A DNA stretch of 64,000 nucleotides, taken from contig NZ_LZJC01000082.1 in NCBI RefSeq assembly GCF_001666755.1, forward strand, positions 90,497-154,496. The letters are read 5' to 3'. Source of the stretch: Mycobacterium sp. E1214 (GTDB taxonomy: Bacteria; Actinomycetota; Actinomycetes; Mycobacteriales; Mycobacteriaceae). Below, piece by piece: positions 11,226 through 22,144 of the stretch. The stretch's first letter is position 1. Each line of letters begins with the position of its first letter. The translations under genes and the position numbers were made by a program. The notes beneath the pieces were generated by a model, which searched no databases, had not been told where the DNA came from, and saw only the letters and a list, made by a program, of their open reading frames with translations.

Positions 11226-11507
11226 GTGAAAACTCTTCCACGTTTGGCCGCAACGGCTCTCGCAATCGGCGGGCTGGGGCTGGCTGGCTTGGGCGTCGCG
11301 ACGCAGGCCCAAGCGCAGCCGGGACCATTCCCGCAGTGGTGCCCGGGTGAGTACTGGGATCCGGGCTGGGGTAACAACTGGGACTGGAACGGCTGCCACG
11401 ACTGGCGCCGTGAGGGCTACGGCCCGCCGCCCCCTCCGGGCTGGGGCCCGCCGCCTCCGCCGCCGCCGGGTTGGGGTCCGCCGCCGCCTCCCGGATGGCA
11501 CCCCTGA
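11226..11507 (+). CDS. Small secreted Trp/Pro/Gly-rich protein
   Basis: This 93-residue peptide has a clear signal sequence: VKTLPRLAATALAIGGLGLA, ending at TQAQA-Q near residues 28-29. The mature part starts with an aromatic segment (WCPGEYWDPGWGNNWDWNGCHDW) with two cysteines that could pair. It ends in three repeats of proline runs followed by GWGP or GWHP. I start at GTG 11226, which gives a proper basic n-region; a TTG 36 nt upstream is possible. Related short cell-wall-type peptides occur in non-tuberculous mycobacteria, but I know of no function. Confidence 0.65.
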   Translation: MKTLPRLAATALAIGGLGLAGLGVATQAQAQPGPFPQWCPGEYWDPGWGNNWDWNGCHDWRREGYGPPPPPGWGPPPPPPPGWGPPPPPGWHP

Positions 11508-11530
11508 TCCTTCCGTTGAAAACGTCGCGG

Positions 11531-12733
11531 CTAGATAACGCCCAGCGTCGCGTACACCTCGTTGCTCAGCACCAGGCTGCGCGGGTCCGCGTTGGCCTTG
11601 GTGGCGTCGAAGTGGTTCGCGACGTACGCGTAGCCGATGCGGTGCTCCAGGTCGACGAAGCCGAACGAACCGCCCAGCCCGCCGTGACCGAAGATCCGCG
11701 GATTAGGCCCGTTGACGCACCGCTGGTTGAGCATGTAACCCAGCCCCCAGCCGTGGTCGGCGACCCGCGGCCCCAGGACCAGGTCGGTCTCCAGGCCGCC
11801 CTGGCAGACGCGCACCACATCCATGTGCCGGCGGCTCAGCAGCCGCTCCTGGGCGAGCGCGTTGTAAAACGTCGCCAAGCCCAGCGCCGACACCTGGCCG
11901 TTGGTCCCAGGGAATTCCAGCTGGCGCCACAATTGCAGGTCGTGCGACCCCAGCTCATCGTCCGGCGCGAATCCCATCGAAATCGCCAGCCCGGCCTTCG
12001 GGTGCTCGGTCAGGTTGGCCGGGCGCCGGGGGGCGTTCGCGTCGGTCAACAGGTCGCGCATGTGCGGCTTGTTGACGCGCTCGGCGCAGCGCAGCTGGTC
12101 GATGTCGGACAAGCCGATATGGACGTCGGCGCCCAGCGGCTCGGCGATCTCGGTGCGCAGGTACTCGCCGATGGTGCGGCCGGTGACCCGCCGGAACACC
12201 TCGCCGAGGATGAAGCCGAACGTCGTCATGTGGTAGCCCTGCGCGGTCCCCGGCTGCCAGCGCGGCGCGGCGGCGGCCAGGCGTTCGCAGACGAAGTCCC
12301 AGTCGGCGACGTCTTCCCAGCTGAGCGGCGCGTCGGGCCCGATCACCCCGGATCGGTGGCTGAGCACCATGGCCAGCGTGATGTCCCCTTTGCCCGCCTG
12401 CCCGAATGCGGGCCAATAGTGGGCCACCGGTGCCTGCAGGTCCAGGTCACCGCGGTCCGCCAGCTGGTGCACGCAGGTGGCGGACAGGCCCTTAGTGCCG
12501 GACAGCACGGTGGTCAGCGTGTCCTGTCGCCACGGCCGGGTGCCGGCCGCGTCCGCCCAGCCGCCCCACAGGTCGACCACCAGCTCGTCGTCCACCCACA
12601 CGGCCACGGCGGCACCGACCTCGTCGCCGAGGAGAAAATTGCGCTCGAACGCGTCGCGCACACCGACGAAATCCGACGCGCATGAGCCATGAATCAAGTC
12701 GTGGACCAACTCGTGCGTTTTGAGGTCGCTCAT
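11531..12733 (-). CDS. lipP: Esterase/beta-lactamase family protein LipP
   Basis: The 400-residue serine hydrolase has the class C beta-lactamase/EstB fold. The nucleophile motif S78-G-T-K81 (VLSGTKGLS) is present, and the second-motif Tyr is probably the one in AQGYHMTTFG. FGHGGLGGSFGF, near the C terminus, takes the place of the KTG-like third motif. No signal peptide is seen. It probably hydrolyses short-chain esters, as reported for related Lip proteins. The ATG has AAAGG upstream. It is convergent with the small secreted gene and matches Rv2463 in position next to the tRNA pair. Confidence 0.9.
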   Translation of the reverse strand: MSDLKTHELVHDLIHGSCASDFVGVRDAFERNFLLGDEVGAAVAVWVDDELVVDLWGGWADAAGTRPWRQDTLTTVLSGTKGLSATCVHQLADRGDLDLQAPVAHYWPAFGQAGKGDITLAMVLSHRSGVIGPDAPLSWEDVADWDFVCERLAAAAPRWQPGTAQGYHMTTFGFILGEVFRRVTGRTIGEYLRTEIAEPLGADVHIGLSDIDQLRCAERVNKPHMRDLLTDANAPRRPANLTEHPKAGLAISMGFAPDDELGSHDLQLWRQLEFPGTNGQVSALGLATFYNALAQERLLSRRHMDVVRVCQGGLETDLVLGPRVADHGWGLGYMLNQRCVNGPNPRIFGHGGLGGSFGFVDLEHRIGYAYVANHFDATKANADPRSLVLSNEVYATLGVI

Positions 12734-12766
12734 GGCGCCTTTCTGGTGGAGCAGCCACTCACCCCG

Positions 12767-12837
12767 AGCGGGCGACGGGAATCGAACCCGCGTAGCTAGT
12801 TTGGAAGACTAGGGCTCTACCATTGAGCTACGCCCGC
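12767..12837 (-). tRNA. tRNA-Gly (anticodon TCC)
   Basis: The acceptor stem pairs GCGGGCG with CGCCCGC. The anticodon loop CTTCCAA is closed by a CTAGT/ACTAG stem and reads TCC. The T-arm GGGTTCGATTCCC is canonical. CCA is not encoded. Confidence 0.95.
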
Positions 12838-12985
12838 ATGTGTTAGTCGAGCGTGACTGTAGCTGGCGACGAAGATCAAATCTAATCGACGCGGCTTCGT
12901 GATCGCTTCGTGAGGCCGCGCTTCCTCGCCGCGACGGCTGTGCCGGACGCGATACCCGAGGGCCTTAAGATCATCGAGGTCAGCG

Positions 12986-13062
12986 CGGGGTGTAGCGCAG
13001 CTTGGTAGCGCATCCGCTTTGGGAGCGGAAGGCCGCAGGTTCAAATCCTGTCACCCCGACCA
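12986..13062 (+). tRNA. tRNA-Pro (anticodon TGG), CCA encoded
   Basis: The acceptor stem pairs CGGGGTG with CACCCCG. The anticodon stem CCGCT/AGCGG encloses TTTGGGA, reading TGG. The T-arm CAGGTTCAAATCCTG is present and ACCA follows the stem. It lies 66 bp upstream of tig. Confidence 0.96.
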
Positions 13063-13128
13063 GCACGACCGGCCCCGTGTCGCGCACGGCCCACCGACCA
13101 TCAGCAACGAGCACCGAGGAGCATTTCC

Positions 13129-14568
13129 GTGAAGAGCACTGTCGAGCAGTTGAGCCCCACCCGGGTGCGCATCAACGTGGAGGTTCCCTTCGCCGAGCTC
13201 GAGCCCGACTTTCAGCGCGCCTACAAGGAGCTCGCCCGGCAGGTGCGGTTGCCCGGATTCCGGCCCGGCAAGGCGCCGGCCAAGTTGCTGGAGGCCCGTT
13301 TCGGCCGGGAGGCGCTGCTCGACCAGGTGGTCAACGACGCGTTGCCGGCCCGCTACGGCCAGGCCGTAGCGGAGTCCGAGGTGCAGCCGCTGGGCCAGCC
13401 CGAGATCGAGGTGACCAAGAAGGAGTACGGCGAGGAGCTGGCCTTCACCGCCGAGGTCGACGTCCGCCCGCGGCTCGTCCTGCCGGACCTGGCCACGCTC
13501 ACCATCTCGGTGGACCCCATCGAGGTCAGCGACGCCGACGTCGACGCGGAGCTGGACAACCTGCGGGCCCGCTTCGGCACGCTGACCGGGGTGGACCGGC
13601 CGGTCGCCGACGGCGACTTCGTCTCCATCGACCTGTCGGCCACCATCGACGGCGAGGAGGTGCCCGGCGCCGCCGCCGAAGGGTTGTCGCACGAGGTGGG
13701 CTCCGGCCGGCTGATCCAGGGTCTCGACGAGGCGCTGGTGGGCCTGTCCGTCGACGAGTCGCGCGAGTTCACCGCCCAGTTGGCGACGGGGGAGCACGCC
13801 GGCAAGGACGCGCAGGTCACCGTCACGGTCAAGTCGATCAAGCAGCGCGAGCTGCCCGAGCCCGACGACGAGTTCGCCCAGCTCGCCAGCGAATTCGACA
13901 CCATCGACGAGCTGCGTTCCAACCTGCGCGACCAGGTCCGCCGGACCAAGAGCGCCCAGCAGGCCGAGCAGATCCGCGAGGCCGCCATCGACACGCTGCT
14001 CGAGCAGGTCGACATCCCGCTGCCGGAGGCGATCGTCAAGGCTCAGGTCGACAGCGCCCTGCACGGCGCGCTGCACGGCCTCGACCATGACGAGGCCAAG
14101 CTCGCCGAGGTGCTGGCCCAGCAGGGCAAGTCCCGCGAGGAGTTCGAGACCGAAACCCGCACCGCCGCGGAGACCGACGTCAAGCGCCAGCTGCTGCTGG
14201 ACACGCTGGCCGACGACCTCGACGTCCAGGTGGGCCAGGACGACCTGACCGAGCGCCTGCTGATGACGTCCCGGCAGTACGGCATCGAGCCGCAGCAGCT
14301 GGTGGCCTACCTGCAGGAGAACAACCAGCTGCCGGCCATGTTCGCCGACGTGCGCCGCGGTCTGGCCATCGCGGCGGTGATTCAGGCCGCGACCGTCACC
14401 GATACGGCCGGCAACGCCATCGACACCGACGAGTTCTTCGGCAACCGTGGGGCGCCCGAGGGGGTCGGTGACCTCGAGGACGGCGCCGACGAAGACGCCG
14501 AAGGCGCGATCGAAGACGCGGAAGCCGCCGCCGAAGACGCCATCCAAGCCGCCGACGCGGCGGAATGA
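13129..14568 (+). CDS. tig: Trigger factor (ribosome-associated chaperone/PPIase)
   Basis: The 479-residue protein has the standard three parts. The N-terminal ribosome-docking domain carries the signature GFRPGKAP at residues 43-50. A central FKBP-like peptidyl-prolyl isomerase domain (about 155-240) includes [11 protein letters not shown]. The helical C-terminal chaperone domain ends near residue 435. The last 40 residues are a low-complexity acidic Ala/Asp/Glu tail, as in other mycobacteria. It starts at GTG 13129 and is followed by clpP1-clpP2-clpX, so folding and proteolysis of new chains are encoded together. Confidence 0.97.
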   Translation: MKSTVEQLSPTRVRINVEVPFAELEPDFQRAYKELARQVRLPGFRPGKAPAKLLEARFGREALLDQVVNDALPARYGQAVAESEVQPLGQPEIEVTKKEYGEELAFTAEVDVRPRLVLPDLATLTISVDPIEVSDADVDAELDNLRARFGTLTGVDRPVADGDFVSIDLSATIDGEEVPGAAAEGLSHEVGSGRLIQGLDEALVGLSVDESREFTAQLATGEHAGKDAQVTVTVKSIKQRELPEPDDEFAQLASEFDTIDELRSNLRDQVRRTKSAQQAEQIREAAIDTLLEQVDIPLPEAIVKAQVDSALHGALHGLDHDEAKLAEVLAQQGKSREEFETETRTAAETDVKRQLLLDTLADDLDVQVGQDDLTERLLMTSRQYGIEPQQLVAYLQENNQLPAMFADVRRGLAIAAVIQAATVTDTAGNAIDTDEFFGNRGAPEGVGDLEDGADEDAEGAIEDAEAAAEDAIQAADAAE

Positions 14569-14687
14569 TCCACGCCGTGACGCTGTGAGCGAACGCGCCC
14601 GCTTCTGGGGGTGCGTGGCCGCGAAACGTCGGGCGCCGTTGGTTAGTGTCGTGATTACAGAACTGACAGAAAGCAGGTAACCCAGTC

Positions 14688-15287
14688 GTGACTGACATGC
14701 GTTCGAACTCCGTGGGCCTCAACCTCACGGACTCGGTCTATGAGCGCTTGCTCTCCGAGCGCATCATCTTCCTGGGTTCGGAAGTGAACGACGAGGTCGC
14801 CAACCGGCTGTGCGCGCAGATTCTGCTGCTCGCCGCCGAGGACGGCGACAAGGACATCAACCTCTACATCAACTCACCCGGCGGATCGATCAGCGCCGGC
14901 ATGGCGATCTACGACACCATGGTGCTGGCGCCCTGTGACATCGCGACCTACGCGATGGGCATGGCCGCTTCCATGGGCGAATTCCTGTTGGCGGCGGGCA
15001 CCAAGGGCAAGCGCTTCGCGCTGCCGCACGCCCGCATCCTGATGCACCAGCCGTTGGGCGGGGTCACCGGTAGCGCGGCGGACATCGCCATCCAGGCCGA
15101 GCAGTTCCACGTCATCAAGAAGGAAATGTTCCGGCTCAACGCCGAGTTCACCGGCCAATCGATCGAGCGCATCGAGGCGGACTCCGACCGCGACCGCTGG
15201 TTCACCGCGCAGGAAGCGCTGGAGTACGGCTTCGTCGACCACATCATCACCCGCGCCGCCCACATCACCAATGGAGAAGCCCGATGA
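14688..15287 (+). CDS. clpP1: ATP-dependent Clp protease subunit ClpP1
   Basis: This 199-residue serine peptidase forms a heptameric ring that stacks on ClpP2. The catalytic triad is S95 (GMAASMGE), H120 (LMHQP) and D169 (SDRDRW), equivalent to Ser98/His123/Asp172 of M. tuberculosis ClpP1. The GTG start follows AAAGCAGG. The last four bases (ATGA) overlap the ATG of clpP2, implying translational coupling and balanced subunits. An N-terminal propeptide is probably removed, as known for the family. Confidence 0.97.
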   Translation: MTDMRSNSVGLNLTDSVYERLLSERIIFLGSEVNDEVANRLCAQILLLAAEDGDKDINLYINSPGGSISAGMAIYDTMVLAPCDIATYAMGMAASMGEFLLAAGTKGKRFALPHARILMHQPLGGVTGSAADIAIQAEQFHVIKKEMFRLNAEFTGQSIERIEADSDRDRWFTAQEALEYGFVDHIITRAAHITNGEAR

Positions 15288-15928
15288 GTTCCCAGCGTCC
15301 CGAAACCCAGCCGCAGGCGCGCTACATCCTGCCGTCGTTCATCGAGCACTCCAGCTTCGGCGTCAAGGAATCCAACCCGTACAACAAGCTGTTCGAGGAG
15401 CGCATCATCTTCCTCGGCGTCCAGGTCGACGACGCCTCGGCGAACGACATCATGGCCCAGTTGCTGGTGCTCGAGTCGCTGGACCCCGACCGCGACATCA
15501 CGATGTACATCAACTCGCCCGGTGGCGGGTTCACCTCGCTGATGGCGATCTACGACACCATGCAGTACGTGCGCGCCGACATCCAGACGGTGTGCCTGGG
15601 GCAGGCCGCGTCGGCCGCGGCGGTGCTGCTGACCGCCGACACGCCCGGCAAGCGCATGGCGCTGCCCAACGCCCGCGTCCTGATCCACCAGCCGTCGCTG
15701 CAGGGCGTCATCCAGGGGCAGTTCTCCGACCTGGAGATCCAGGCCGCCGAGATCGAGCGGATGCGCACGCTGATGGAGACCACCCTGGCGCGTCACACCA
15801 ACAAGGACGCATCGGTCATCCGTAAGGACACCGATCGGGACAAGATCCTGACGGCCGAAGAGGCCAAGGACTACGGGATCATCGACACCGTGCTGGAGTA
15901 CCGGAAGCTGTCCGCGCAGACCGCTTAG
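15284..15928 (+). CDS. clpP2: ATP-dependent Clp protease subunit ClpP2
   Basis: The 214-residue partner of ClpP1 has catalytic residues S110 (GQAASAAA), H135 (LIHQP) and D186 in DTDRDK. Its N-terminal YILPSFIEHSSFGVKE is characteristic of actinobacterial ClpP2. In mycobacteria only the mixed ClpP1P2 tetradecamer is active, and ClpX docks on the ClpP2 face. The gene overlaps clpP1 by 4 nt. It is followed by two hairpins and a 327-bp gap before clpX, so clpX has room for its own promoter. Confidence 0.97.
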   Translation: MSSQRPETQPQARYILPSFIEHSSFGVKESNPYNKLFEERIIFLGVQVDDASANDIMAQLLVLESLDPDRDITMYINSPGGGFTSLMAIYDTMQYVRADIQTVCLGQAASAAAVLLTADTPGKRMALPNARVLIHQPSLQGVIQGQFSDLEIQAAEIERMRTLMETTLARHTNKDASVIRKDTDRDKILTAEEAKDYGIIDTVLEYRKLSAQTA

Positions 15929-15947
15929 GCGCGACCGGACGGCGCCC

Positions 15948-15972
15948 GGGCCCGTCTCGATAGACGGGTCCC
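15948..15972 (+). terminator. Hairpin after clpP2
   Basis: CCCGTCT (15951-15957) and AGACGGG (15962-15968) form a perfect 7-bp stem with loop CGAT. GGG and CCC on either side may extend it past a bulge. There is no T-tract, as is common in mycobacteria. Confidence 0.5.
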
Positions 15973-16011
15973 GCGTTGTCGGTCGCTGTAGGGTGGGTTG
16001 CCGGGGTCCGC

Positions 16012-16038
16012 GCGTGTCGCGCCACCGGCGCGACACGC
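16012..16038. terminator. Strong 12-bp hairpin between clpP2 and clpX
   Basis: GCGTGTCGCGCC, loop ACC, then GGCGCGACACGC: a perfect 12-bp stem with a 3-nt loop and no T-tract. It could end clpP1P2 transcription or insulate clpX. Confidence 0.5.
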
Positions 16039-16092
16039 CAACGACATGCAAAGCACGTCTTTCGCGAGTGACGGGCGCCATCTGGCGATATG

Positions 16093-16129
16093 TTTCATCC
16101 AGACGGACGAGCTTTCATCCGGACGGACG
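16093..16129 (+). repeat. Two-copy 17-nt direct repeat upstream of clpX
   Basis: TTTCATCCAGACGGACG at 16093-16109 recurs at 16113-16129 with one change (A to G). The period is exactly 20 bp, about two helical turns, as expected for a protein binding twice to one DNA face. Confidence 0.7.
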
Positions 16130-16255
16130 GCATGAATATCACCGGCGCGATTCGGCGTTAATGGTCGCGTAGGGCCCAATTAAGCGGGTAGCGTCGGTGA
16201 ATACATGTGGGACTGCAAGACCAACGGCGAAACAGGAAGTAGGCCCTGAGGCACC

Positions 16256-17536
<1,281 letters not shown>

Positions 17537-17585
17537 CTAACCCACCCGCGCGACCCTGAACGCCAGCGACGCCGTACCGCGCCGC

Positions 17586-18794
17586 GTGGCGCGGTCGCTG
17601 GACCTGGTCAACTTTCTGCTGGCCGACGTCCGCGACGGCCTGGGCCCGTACCTGTCGGTCTACCTGCTGCTGGCGCACCACTGGGACCAGGCGTCCATCG
17701 GTTTCGTGATGGCGGTCGGCGGGATCGGCGCGATCGTCGCGCAGGCACCCGCCGGCGCCCTGGTCGACAGGAGCACGGCCAAGCGCGCGTTGCTCGTCGC
17801 CGCCGCGGTGACGGTCACCGCAGGCTCGCTGGCAATGCCGGTGTTTCCGAACCTGACGGCCATCTCGGTGCTGCAGGTGCTCACCGGGATCGCCGGTTCC
17901 GTCTTCGCCCCCGCGCTGGCCGCGCTCACGTTGGGTCTGGTGGGGCAGCGGCGCTTCGCGCGGCGGATCGGGCGCAACGAGTCGTTTAACCACGCGGGCA
18001 ACGCGTCGGCGGCGGCCCTCACCGGCGGCCTGGCCTACCTCTTCGGGCCGGTCGTGGTGTTCTGGGTGCTCGCGGCCATGGCGGCGGCCAGCGTGGTCGC
18101 GACGCTGCGCATCCCGGCCGACCCGGTGGACCACGATGCCGCCCGCGGGCTGGAACCCGGGAAATCACACGAGACGCCGTCGCGGCTCTTGACGGTGTTG
18201 CGCAACCGCAGGCTCATGGTGTTCGCGGTCACCGTGATCGCCTTCCACTTCGCCAACGCGGCAATGCTGCCGCTGGTCGGGCAGTTGCTCGCCCTGCACA
18301 ATAAGGACGTCGGCACCGCGTTGATGGCCGGGTGTGTGGTGGCGGCCCAGCTGGTGATGGTCCCGGTGGCCTACCTCGCCGGCGCGAAGGCCGACAGTTG
18401 GGGGCGCAAACGGATTTTCCTGCTCGGCTTCGCGGTGCTCACCGCCCGCGGGTTTCTCTACACGCTCTCCGACGACCCGTACTGGCTGGTCGGGGTGCAA
18501 CTGCTGGACGGCGTGGGAGCGGGGATCTTCGGCGCGCTGTTTCCGCTCGTCGTGCAAGACGTCACGCACGGCAGCGGCCGCTTCAACGTCAGCCTCGGCG
18601 CGGTCACCGCCGCGACGGGCGTGGGCGCCGCGGTGTCCAACCTCGTCGCGGGCGCGATCGTGGTTGCCGCGGGCTACGACGCCGCGTTTGCGTTCCTCGG
18701 CGCCCTCGCCGGTGCGGGCTTCCTGCTGTACCTGTTCGCCATGCCAGAGACGGCGCCGAGTCGGCAGCCGGTCGCGGCCGCGGCGCCGACGTGA
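17586..18794 (+). CDS. MFS transporter (Rv2456c-type)
   Basis: The 402-residue protein is almost entirely hydrophobic, with about 12 predicted membrane segments and a basic central loop (KSHETPSRLLTVLRNRRL). The first cytoplasmic loop contains DRSTAKRAL, a form of the MFS D-R-x-x-x-R/K motif. It probably exports small molecules by proton antiport. No substrate can be read from the sequence. It starts at GTG 17586, 49 bp after clpX, and may be cotranscribed. Confidence 0.85.
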   Translation: MARSLDLVNFLLADVRDGLGPYLSVYLLLAHHWDQASIGFVMAVGGIGAIVAQAPAGALVDRSTAKRALLVAAAVTVTAGSLAMPVFPNLTAISVLQVLTGIAGSVFAPALAALTLGLVGQRRFARRIGRNESFNHAGNASAAALTGGLAYLFGPVVVFWVLAAMAAASVVATLRIPADPVDHDAARGLEPGKSHETPSRLLTVLRNRRLMVFAVTVIAFHFANAAMLPLVGQLLALHNKDVGTALMAGCVVAAQLVMVPVAYLAGAKADSWGRKRIFLLGFAVLTARGFLYTLSDDPYWLVGVQLLDGVGAGIFGALFPLVVQDVTHGSGRFNVSLGAVTAATGVGAAVSNLVAGAIVVAAGYDAAFAFLGALAGAGFLLYLFAMPETAPSRQPVAAAAPT

Positions 18795-19024
18795 TCAACA
18801 ACACAGCTTTGTATGGTCTGATCCGCTTCGGGTCGCTGACTTCGGGTTTTACGGCGATATTGACCGCGCGTTGCGGGTAAGAGATGTCCATAGACACCTT
18901 AAAGAAGTGCCATAATTGGTACCGCCAGTGACATAAAACCGTAAGGGCCGAGGCGTCACTTCCACGGCGCGTAATCTGAAGCTACGCGGAGTGCCTGTCC
19001 GGTTAACCAATGGAGGGCGGATAC

Positions 19025-20980
19025 GTGGATCCGAACGGCAGCGGAGCCGGGTCTGATTCTCAGAATGGGGCTTCTCGCAACGGATCCGGCCGTCAGCGCC
19101 TGGAACAAGTCGTCATTCGCTTCGCCGGGGACTCCGGCGACGGCATGCAGCTCACCGGCGACCGGTTCACTTCCGAGGCAGCGCTTTTCGGCAACGACCT
19201 GGCCACCCAGCCGAACTATCCCGCCGAGATCCGGGCGCCGGCAGGCACGCTGCCCGGCGTGTCCTCCTTCCAAATCCAGATCGCCGATTACGACATCCTG
19301 ACGGCGGGGGATCGCCCCGACGTCCTCGTCGCGATGAACCCGGCGGCGCTCAAGGCCAACATCGGGGACCTGCCGCGCGGCGGCATGGTGATCGCCAACT
19401 CCGACGAGTTCACCAAGCGCAACCTGACGAAGGTGGGTTACGTCGCGAACCCGCTCGAGACCGACGAGTTGTCCGACTACGTCGTGCATTCCGTCGCGAT
19501 GACCACCTTGACGCTCGGTGCCGTCGAAACGATCGGCGCCTCCAAGAAGGACGGCCAGCGCGCCAAGAACATGTTCGCGCTCGGCCTGCTGTCGTGGATG
19601 TACGGCCGGCCCATCGAGACCAGCGAGAAGTTCATCAGGGAGAAGTTCGCCCGCAAGCCCGACGTGGCCGAGGCGAACGTGCTGGCGCTGAAGGCCGGCT
19701 GGAATTACGGCGAGACGACCGAGGCTTTCGGTACCACTTACGAGGTGTCCCGGGCGACTCTGCCGTCCGGCGAGTACCGGCAGATCTCGGGTAACACCGC
19801 GCTGGCCTACGGCATCGTGGCGGCCGGCCAGCTCGCCGGCATCCAGGTGGTGCTGGGCAGCTACCCCATCACTCCGGCGTCGGACATCCTGCACGAGCTG
19901 TCCAAACACAAGAACTTCAATGTGCTCACCTTCCAGGCCGAGGACGAGATCAGCGGCATCTGCGCCGCGCTGGGCGCGTCCTACGGCGGGGCGCTCGGCG
20001 TCACCAGCACGTCGGGCCCCGGGGTGTCGCTGAAGTCGGAGGCGCTCGGGCTGGCCGTCATGACCGAGCTGCCGTTGCTGGTCATCGACGTGCAGCGCGG
20101 CGGCCCATCCACCGGCCTGCCCACCAAGACTGAACAGGCCGACCTGCTGCAGGCCCTCTACGGCCGCAACGGTGAGTCGCCGGTGGCGGTCCTGGCGCCG
20201 CGGTCGCCGTCGGACTGCTTCGCCACCGCCATCGAGGCCGCACGGATCGCGGTGTCCTACCACACGCCGGTGATCGTGCTGTCGGACGGCGCGATCGCCA
20301 ACGGCTCGGAGCCGTGGCGCATTCCGGACGTCGCCGATCTGGAGCCCATCAAGCACGTCTTCGCCAAGCCCGACGAGCCGTTCCAGCCCTACGCCCGCGA
20401 CCCCGAGACGCTGGCCCGCCAATTCGCGGTGCCCGGCACCCCCGGCCTGGAACACCGCATCGGCGGGCTGGAGGCGGCCAACGGCTCGGGCAACATCTCC
20501 TACGAGCCGGTCAACCACGACCTGATGGTGCGGCTGCGGCAGGCCAAGATCGACGGCATTGCCGTGCCCGACCTGGAGGTCGACGACCCCACCGGCGACG
20601 CCGAGCTGCTGCTGATCGGGTGGGGCAGCTCCTACGGGCCCATCGGTGAGGCCTGCCGGCGCGCCCGGCGCAAGGGCATCAAGGTGGCGCACGCGCACCT
20701 GCGTTATCTCAACCCGTTCCCGGCCAACCTCGGTGAGGTGCTGCGCCGCTACCCGCAGGTGGTGGCGCCGGAGATGAACCTCGGCCAGCTGGCCATGCTG
20801 CTGCGCAGCAAGTACCTCGTCGAGGTGCAGTCCGTCAGCAAGGTGCAGGGCGTCGCGTTCCTGGCCGACGAGATCGGGCGCGTCATCCGCGCCGCGCTCG
20901 GCGGCACGCTGGCGGAGATCGAGAACGACAAGGCCATGGTCGCCCGGATGGCGGCCGCGACGGTGGGAGCCGGCGCATGA
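19025..20980 (+). CDS. korA: 2-oxoglutarate:ferredoxin oxidoreductase alpha/gamma subunit KorA
   Basis: The 651-residue protein fuses a gamma domain (about 25-200, RFAGDSGDGMQLTGDRF) to the alpha domain (about 240-650, with YPITPASDILHEL and STSGPGVSLKSE). With KorB it decarboxylates 2-oxoglutarate to succinyl-CoA and reduces ferredoxin, an oxygen-tolerant bypass of the oxoglutarate dehydrogenase complex in mycobacteria. I start at GTG 19025, 7 nt after GGAGGG at 19012-19017; ATG 19010 overlaps that ribosome site and is less likely. A 230-bp, relatively AT-rich gap upstream probably holds its promoter. Confidence 0.95.
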   Translation: MDPNGSGAGSDSQNGASRNGSGRQRLEQVVIRFAGDSGDGMQLTGDRFTSEAALFGNDLATQPNYPAEIRAPAGTLPGVSSFQIQIADYDILTAGDRPDVLVAMNPAALKANIGDLPRGGMVIANSDEFTKRNLTKVGYVANPLETDELSDYVVHSVAMTTLTLGAVETIGASKKDGQRAKNMFALGLLSWMYGRPIETSEKFIREKFARKPDVAEANVLALKAGWNYGETTEAFGTTYEVSRATLPSGEYRQISGNTALAYGIVAAGQLAGIQVVLGSYPITPASDILHELSKHKNFNVLTFQAEDEISGICAALGASYGGALGVTSTSGPGVSLKSEALGLAVMTELPLLVIDVQRGGPSTGLPTKTEQADLLQALYGRNGESPVAVLAPRSPSDCFATAIEAARIAVSYHTPVIVLSDGAIANGSEPWRIPDVADLEPIKHVFAKPDEPFQPYARDPETLARQFAVPGTPGLEHRIGGLEAANGSGNISYEPVNHDLMVRLRQAKIDGIAVPDLEVDDPTGDAELLLIGWGSSYGPIGEACRRARRKGIKVAHAHLRYLNPFPANLGEVLRRYPQVVAPEMNLGQLAMLLRSKYLVEVQSVSKVQGVAFLADEIGRVIRAALGGTLAEIENDKAMVARMAAATVGAGA

Positions 20981-21041
20981 CGCGCGCCGGTGACCGCGCA
21001 CGGGGGGCATTACCCGCTTACGGGGGAGAGGAGCGGCGCTC

Positions 21042-22130
21042 GTGACTGACCTGATCGGTGCAGACCTCGGCTTGACCGCCAGACTGACCAAGAACGACGG
21101 CGTCCCGACCTTGTCGGCCGAGGACCAGCCGCAGAAGGCCAAAGACTTCACCAGCGACCAGGAGGTGCGCTGGTGCCCGGGCTGCGGTGACTACGTCATC
21201 CTCAACACCATCCGCAACTTCCTGCCCGACCTCGGGCTGCGCCGCGAGAACATCGTGTTCATCAGCGGCATCGGCTGCTCGAGCCGGTTCCCGTACTACC
21301 TGGAGACCTACGGCTTCCACTCGATCCACGGCCGCGCCCCCGCCATCGCCACCGGCCTGGCGCTGGCCCGCGAGGATCTGTCGGTATGGGTGGTCACCGG
21401 CGACGGCGACGCGCTCTCGATCGGCGGCAACCACCTGATCCACGCGTTGCGCCGCAACGTCAACATCACCATCCTGCTGTTCAACAACCGCATCTACGGG
21501 CTGACCAAGGGCCAGTATTCGCCGACCTCCGAGGTGGGCAAGGTCACCAAGTCGACGCCGATGGGTTCGCTGGATCACCCGTTCAACCCGGTGTCGTTGG
21601 CTCTGGGCGCCGAGGCGACGTTCGTGGGCCGCGCACTGGACTCCGACCGCGCCGGCCTGACCGAGGTGCTGCGCGCGGCGGCCGGTCACCGCGGCGCCGC
21701 GGTCGTCGAGATCCTGCAGGACTGCCCGATCTTCAACGACGGTTCGTTCGACGCGCTGCGCAAGGAGGGCGCCGAGGAGCGGGTGATCAACATCCGCCAC
21801 GGCGAGCCGATCACCTTCGGCGCCGACGGCGAATACTGCGTCGTCCGTTCGGGTTTCGGGCTCGACGTGGCCAAGACGGCCGACGTCTCCGTCGACGAGA
21901 TCGTGGTGCACGACGCGCATGCCGACGACTCGGCCTACGCGTTCGCGTTGTCGCGGCTGTCCGATCAGAACCTCGAGCACACCGTGCTGGGCATCTTCCG
22001 CAACGTGAGCCGACCCACCTACGACGACGCCGCCCGCTCGCAGCTGCAAGCCGCGCAGGCCTCGACCCCGCACGACGCCGCCGCCCTGCAGTCCCTGCTG
22101 CGCGGCCGCGACACCTGGACCGTCGACTAA
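21042..22130 (+). CDS. korB: 2-oxoglutarate:ferredoxin oxidoreductase beta subunit KorB
   Basis: The 362-residue thiamine-diphosphate subunit follows kor[13 protein letters not shown] and [11 protein letters not shown] hold cysteines of the [4Fe-4S] cluster. [19 protein letters not shown] through [11 protein letters not shown] is the TPP/Mg site. The GTG start has GGGAGAGGA upstream, 61 bp after korA, indicating one operon. It matches Rv2454c. Confidence 0.96.
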   Translation: MTDLIGADLGLTARLTKNDGVPTLSAEDQPQKAKDFTSDQEVRWCPGCGDYVILNTIRNFLPDLGLRRENIVFISGIGCSSRFPYYLETYGFHSIHGRAPAIATGLALAREDLSVWVVTGDGDALSIGGNHLIHALRRNVNITILLFNNRIYGLTKGQYSPTSEVGKVTKSTPMGSLDHPFNPVSLALGAEATFVGRALDSDRAGLTEVLRAAAGHRGAAVVEILQDCPIFNDGSFDALRKEGAEERVINIRHGEPITFGADGEYCVVRSGFGLDVAKTADVSVDEIVVHDAHADDSAYAFALSRLSDQNLEHTVLGIFRNVSRPTYDDAARSQLQAAQASTPHDAAALQSLLRGRDTWTVD

Positions 22131-22144
22131 GAGGGAGCCGAATC

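Larger units (their letters stand above)
15929..16255. other. clpP2-clpX intergenic region (327 bp)
   Basis: No convincing gene is seen. It holds two hairpins just after clpP2, a two-copy 17-nt direct repeat at 16093-16129, and a less GC-rich segment (16131-16210) that probably contains the clpX promoter. GAGG at 16247-16250 is the likely clpX ribosome site. Confidence 0.6.

Noticed and set aside
13051..14547. 498-codon open frame antisense to tig
   Set aside because: It covers trigger factor exactly and would also run into the tRNA-Pro 3' end; no domain is seen.
18956..21151. 731-codon open frame antisense to korA
   Set aside because: A shadow frame typical of high-GC genes. Its translation has no recognisable motifs, while korA on the plus strand is clear.
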